Below, one piece after another: positions 10,354 to 12,814 of a DNA stretch of 12,814 bases. Within the stretch, counting starts at the first letter, position 1; each line of letters starts with the position of its first letter. The notes below the pieces were generated by a model. The model was given only the letters and a program-made list of their open reading frames with translations, ran no database searches and had not been told where the DNA came from. The translations under genes were made by a program, and so were the position numbers. The stretch comes from Candidatus Uhrbacteria bacterium (GTDB taxonomy: Bacteria > Patescibacteriota > Patescibacteriia > JACQSD01): the NCBI GenBank assembly GCA_016206165.1, contig JACQSD010000001.1, positions 1 to 12,814 on the forward strand. The letters run 5' to 3'.

Positions 10354-12814
10354 ATGTCCTTGTGGTTGAATGAACATCCAAAAAAACGGAAGACGATCGT
10401 CATGATCGTCCTCGTTGCGTTTGTATTGCAGATTGCGTTGACGCCGCAGTTAGCATTTGCGCAACTCGTAGTCGCGGATCCGCCCTCGATGATACAACGA
10501 GCATTGCAGTGGCTGAAAGAAGGCTATACGTTTATTATAGAAAAGGCTTTGAAAGTTGCTGCATGGAAAGCATTCCAGACTGCACTCCAACGATTCTTAG
10601 GGCGCATCGCGTATGAAACGGCCGTGTGGATTGGGTCCGGAGACAAAGGGAAAAAACCGTTGCTCTATACAAAAGGTTGGAAACAATATCTTGAAGACGC
10701 GGGCGACGCCGCAGCAGGAGACTTTATCGAAACGCTTGCCGATGAATGGAGTGGCCAGGCAGATCGGAAGAAAGAGGCGATCGAATTACAGAAAGACCTC
10801 GAGTATCAAAATGCGCTGTTTGCGAATCGTGAATGTTCGCGCTATGGACCAGGGAGTTCAGAATATGAACTCCCTCGATCTGCGGTTCCGGGGAGTACGC
10901 TCCCTGGGAATCCAGATGCAGTACCCGATACGTTTAGTACATCTTGTTTATCGATTGCGAAGGAACGCGTGCGCGTTCAAAAAGAGTTGAATGATATCAA
11001 TACAACCATTGCCCGCACTGCTCCGTTCCTCGCTGCGATCTGTACGCCACCCGATGGCATTCAGTTAAAAATCGCGCTTGGCCTTGGGACACCAACGAGT
11101 CCGACAGCTCCCAAATGTACATTTTCAAAAATGCGTGACAACTGGGAAAAAGCAGTTGATGACCCGGCATTCCTTGAAAAGTTTAGCGTGAGTTTTCATC
11201 CATCGCAAAGCGATCTTGGTGTTGCACTTGATTTGCAATCAAATCTTCTCATTGAACAAGACAAACGAAAGATCAACGAACAACTCACCCGCAGTGCCGA
11301 TGGTGCATTCAAATCAGTGACGAGTACGGTGACGGGAGCAATCCAAACTCCTGCACGCCTGATCGATAAAAAGATGGAGCAAGTCATTGAGGATGCGAAT
11401 GCGGCGCAGAAAGAACAACCGCCGCCGGGGCTTTTGGAAGGCGTCGCAACTATTTTTACAACGACACTCGTGTCATCACTGAAGGATCGGATGATGAAGG
11501 GTTTTTGGAATTTGCGTGAAGTTGCAGAAAAAAAGAAAAGCCCAAATCTTGGTGGTCTTGGAGGGCGTGGCGGGCAGAGCGAAGTCGAAGCGGTATTCAC
11601 ATCATTGAAGCAAGTGAAGCTGCAGGAGAATACGAATTTTGATATTGTGAGTCAATTTCAGCAATGCCCGACAGAGTTAAAACAGCAAATGAATGTGTAC
11701 GCCTGCGTTCTCGACGCGAATTTTGCTGATGCGATTCGACGAGGCCGAGGCGAACCAATGACGGTGCGCGAAGCAATGGAGGAAGGCCTCCTTCAGGGCG
11801 CATGGAATTTTGGATACGATGACCCTGCACAAGGGCGGGAGCCCGCGTTCAATTCCGGGTATGCATACTCGAGCATGGTGAAATTGCGCCGTTTCCGTAT
11901 CATCCCTGTGGGGTGGGAGTTTGCCGCAGAGTATATTCGTGGTCGCAACCAACCGTACACATTGGAGCACGTGGTCAACTGTTTTGAGAGTGCCGACGAC
12001 CCAATAAACTCCACGTGGCCTATTGAGTGTCAGGAGCAAGCGAAGGTGGATATAAATAAAGATGGCGTCATCAACGCACAAGATCAGTGGAATCCATTCT
12101 GGCACCTTGTCGATCCGAACTGGGTCTTGAAAGCGCCACAGACAAACTGCCGTGCATGGGGCCCGGGACAGCAGGTGTATAAGGAGACGGGGCAGCGCCT
12201 CGATTATTGTTCGGACGCACAGGATTGCGTTGTTGAAAGTGACAATGGTACCTGTGCTGCTTGGGGGTATTGTACACGTGAGAAAAATGTCTGGCGATTT
12301 GCCGGGGACACCTGCGATGCGCAGTATGATACGTGTTTGAATGTGCGCAAAGAAGGAACAGATGAAGCGCTTTCTGCGCTGCAGAGCTCATGGGATCGCG
12401 CGGGATGTACTCAAGACACATCTGGATGTGCGGCGCACGCACTGCAAACATTTGATGCATCAAAACAAAATCGCGATGGCTCAAAAGGCGCGTGGGTAAA
12501 CACAGCGAAACAGCGCTATCTCACGAGTCAAGCACCGAGCTGCGCAGAGAGAGCAGTCGGGTGTCGAGCATTTATTGAGCCACGTGCTGGTGTCAATCTT
12601 GTGCCGAATGGCAATTTTGAACGTGGTGACGAAGGGATACTTCCGCCGGGGTGGGATGCGCCGGGCACGACACTGACAAAATCATTACCGATTGCACAAC
12701 GTGGTCAGGCAGCGATACTTGCAAAAGATTTTGCCGGGCTTCACGTTGCGGGGGCACAGCAAGCAACTGCAACAACCGGAATCCTTGGTATACTTCCTGA
12801 TCATACCTATACCG
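10354..12814 (+). CDS. Giant secreted or surface protein, unknown function (3' end outside window)
   Basis: 820 codons are open to the window edge. The start ATG at 10354 gives a clear signal peptide: KKRK, a hydrophobic core at about 15-29, and cleavage predicted after AFA (36) before Q37. The mature part begins with an amphipathic helical stretch (about 44-150). Cys residues are sparse at first, then dense from about 550 to 735. A dockerin/EF-hand-like calcium loop, DINKDGVINAQD, lies at 566-577. NLVPNGNFERGDEGILPPGWDAPG (748 on) resembles the start of a carbohydrate-binding CBM4/9-like jelly-roll domain, though only its first part is in the window. A palindromic element encodes a Pro/Gly/Ser-rich loop (about 166-185). 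I do not recognise the family. Its pairing with the TSP3-motif protein suggests a cell-surface structure, possibly adhesion to a host or polymer; this is inference. Confidence 0.85.
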   Translation, partial: MSLWLNEHPKKRKTIVMIVLVAFVLQIALTPQLAFAQLVVADPPSMIQRALQWLKEGYTFIIEKALKVAAWKAFQTALQRFLGRIAYETAVWIGSGDKGKKPLLYTKGWKQYLEDAGDAAAGDFIETLADEWSGQADRKKEAIELQKDLEYQNALFANRECSRYGPGSSEYELPRSAVPGSTLPGNPDAVPDTFSTSCLSIAKERVRVQKELNDINTTIARTAPFLAAICTPPDGIQLKIALGLGTPTSPTAPKCTFSKMRDNWEKAVDDPAFLEKFSVSFHPSQSDLGVALDLQSNLLIEQDKRKINEQLTRSADGAFKSVTSTVTGAIQTPARLIDKKMEQVIEDANAAQKEQPPPGLLEGVATIFTTTLVSSLKDRMMKGFWNLREVAEKKKSPNLGGLGGRGGQSEVEAVFTSLKQVKLQENTNFDIVSQFQQCPTELKQQMNVYACVLDANFADAIRRGRGEPMTVREAMEEGLLQGAWNFGYDDPAQGREPAFNSGYAYSSMVKLRRFRIIPVGWEFAAEYIRGRNQPYTLEHVVNCFESADDPINSTWPIECQEQAKVDINKDGVINAQDQWNPFWHLVDPNWVLKAPQTNCRAWGPGQQVYKETGQRLDYCSDAQDCVVESDNGTCAAWGYCTREKNVWRFAGDTCDAQYDTCLNVRKEGTDEALSALQSSWDRAGCTQDTSGCAAHALQTFDASKQNRDGSKGAWVNTAKQRYLTSQAPSCAERAVGCRAFIEPRAGVNLVPNGNFERGDEGILPPGWDAPGTTLTKSLPIAQRGQAAILAKDFAGLHVAGAQQATATTGILGILPDHTYT
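10849..10907. repeat. 59-bp double-hairpin element inside the giant gene
   Basis: Termini CCAGGGAG (10849-10856) and CTCCCTGG (10900-10907) are perfect inverted repeats. Inside are a perfect 9-bp hairpin, 10852-10860 with 10866-10874, and a 5-bp hairpin, 10891-10895 with 10900-10904. The terminal pairing and the two inner hairpins are mutually exclusive folds. It encodes PGSSEYELPRSAVPGSTLPG, a loop-like peptide, without disturbing the frame. Confidence 0.82.

Overview
The window looks like a chromosomal segment of a Patescibacteria/CPR bacterium, most likely a parcubacterial lineage. This is inferred from gene content and style; no 16S gene or marker phylogeny is available. Supporting signs are a compact layout with overlapping genes, almost no Shine-Dalgarno sequences, a FemAB-type transferase next to leuS, a very large secreted protein of unknown function, and small AT-rich repeats of the kind seen in these genomes. 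leuS ends with TGA exactly where the family ends, so the standard bacterial code applies, not the UGA=Gly code of Gracilibacteria/Absconditabacteria.

Layout. 1-62: probable tail of an upstream gene, then a hairpin. 102-486: a near-consensus promoter, about 350 nt of hairpin-rich sequence without a credible ORF, and an intrinsic terminator; I read this as an unidentified structured RNA or long leader. 557-2987 (+): a DksA/TraR zinc-finger regulator, a divergent lipoprotein signal peptidase (lspA) and the competence-associated AAA+ ATPase comM. 3111-4421 (-): a membrane-anchored LysM-LysM-M23 murein hydrolase. 4502-9475 (+): a tight block of leuS, a FemAB peptidyltransferase, tsaC and rsmA (4-bp overlap, 19-bp overlap, 17-bp gap). 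This combines translation functions (leucyl-tRNA charging, t6A synthesis, 16S rRNA dimethylation) with cell-wall crossbridge synthesis. 9465-12814 (+): an extended -10 promoter, a membrane-anchored protein with type-3-thrombospondin-like calcium motifs, and the first 820 codons of a giant secreted protein that runs off the right edge.

The most striking signal crosses gene boundaries. At least fourteen short repeat elements are scattered through the window. Most are tandem arrays of 7- or 8-bp units; others are multi-hairpin palindromes. Nine lie wholly inside open reading frames without breaking them (one in leuS, four in femAB, one in tsaC, two in rsmA, one in the giant gene). Two more supply the last codons and stops of lspA and tsaC. 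The rsmA palindrome is 105 bp long and adds exactly 35 in-phase codons. A 24-nt stretch of one femAB array is identical to part of the comM/M23 intergenic array, and the octamer array in leuS recurs in femAB. This resembles Rickettsia palindromic elements and cyanobacterial heptanucleotide STRRs, but several unit families are involved. At the tsaC/rsmA junction, one such array sits where the rsmA start should be, and rsmA has no ATG/GTG/TTG start upstream of its conserved GQNFLID motif.
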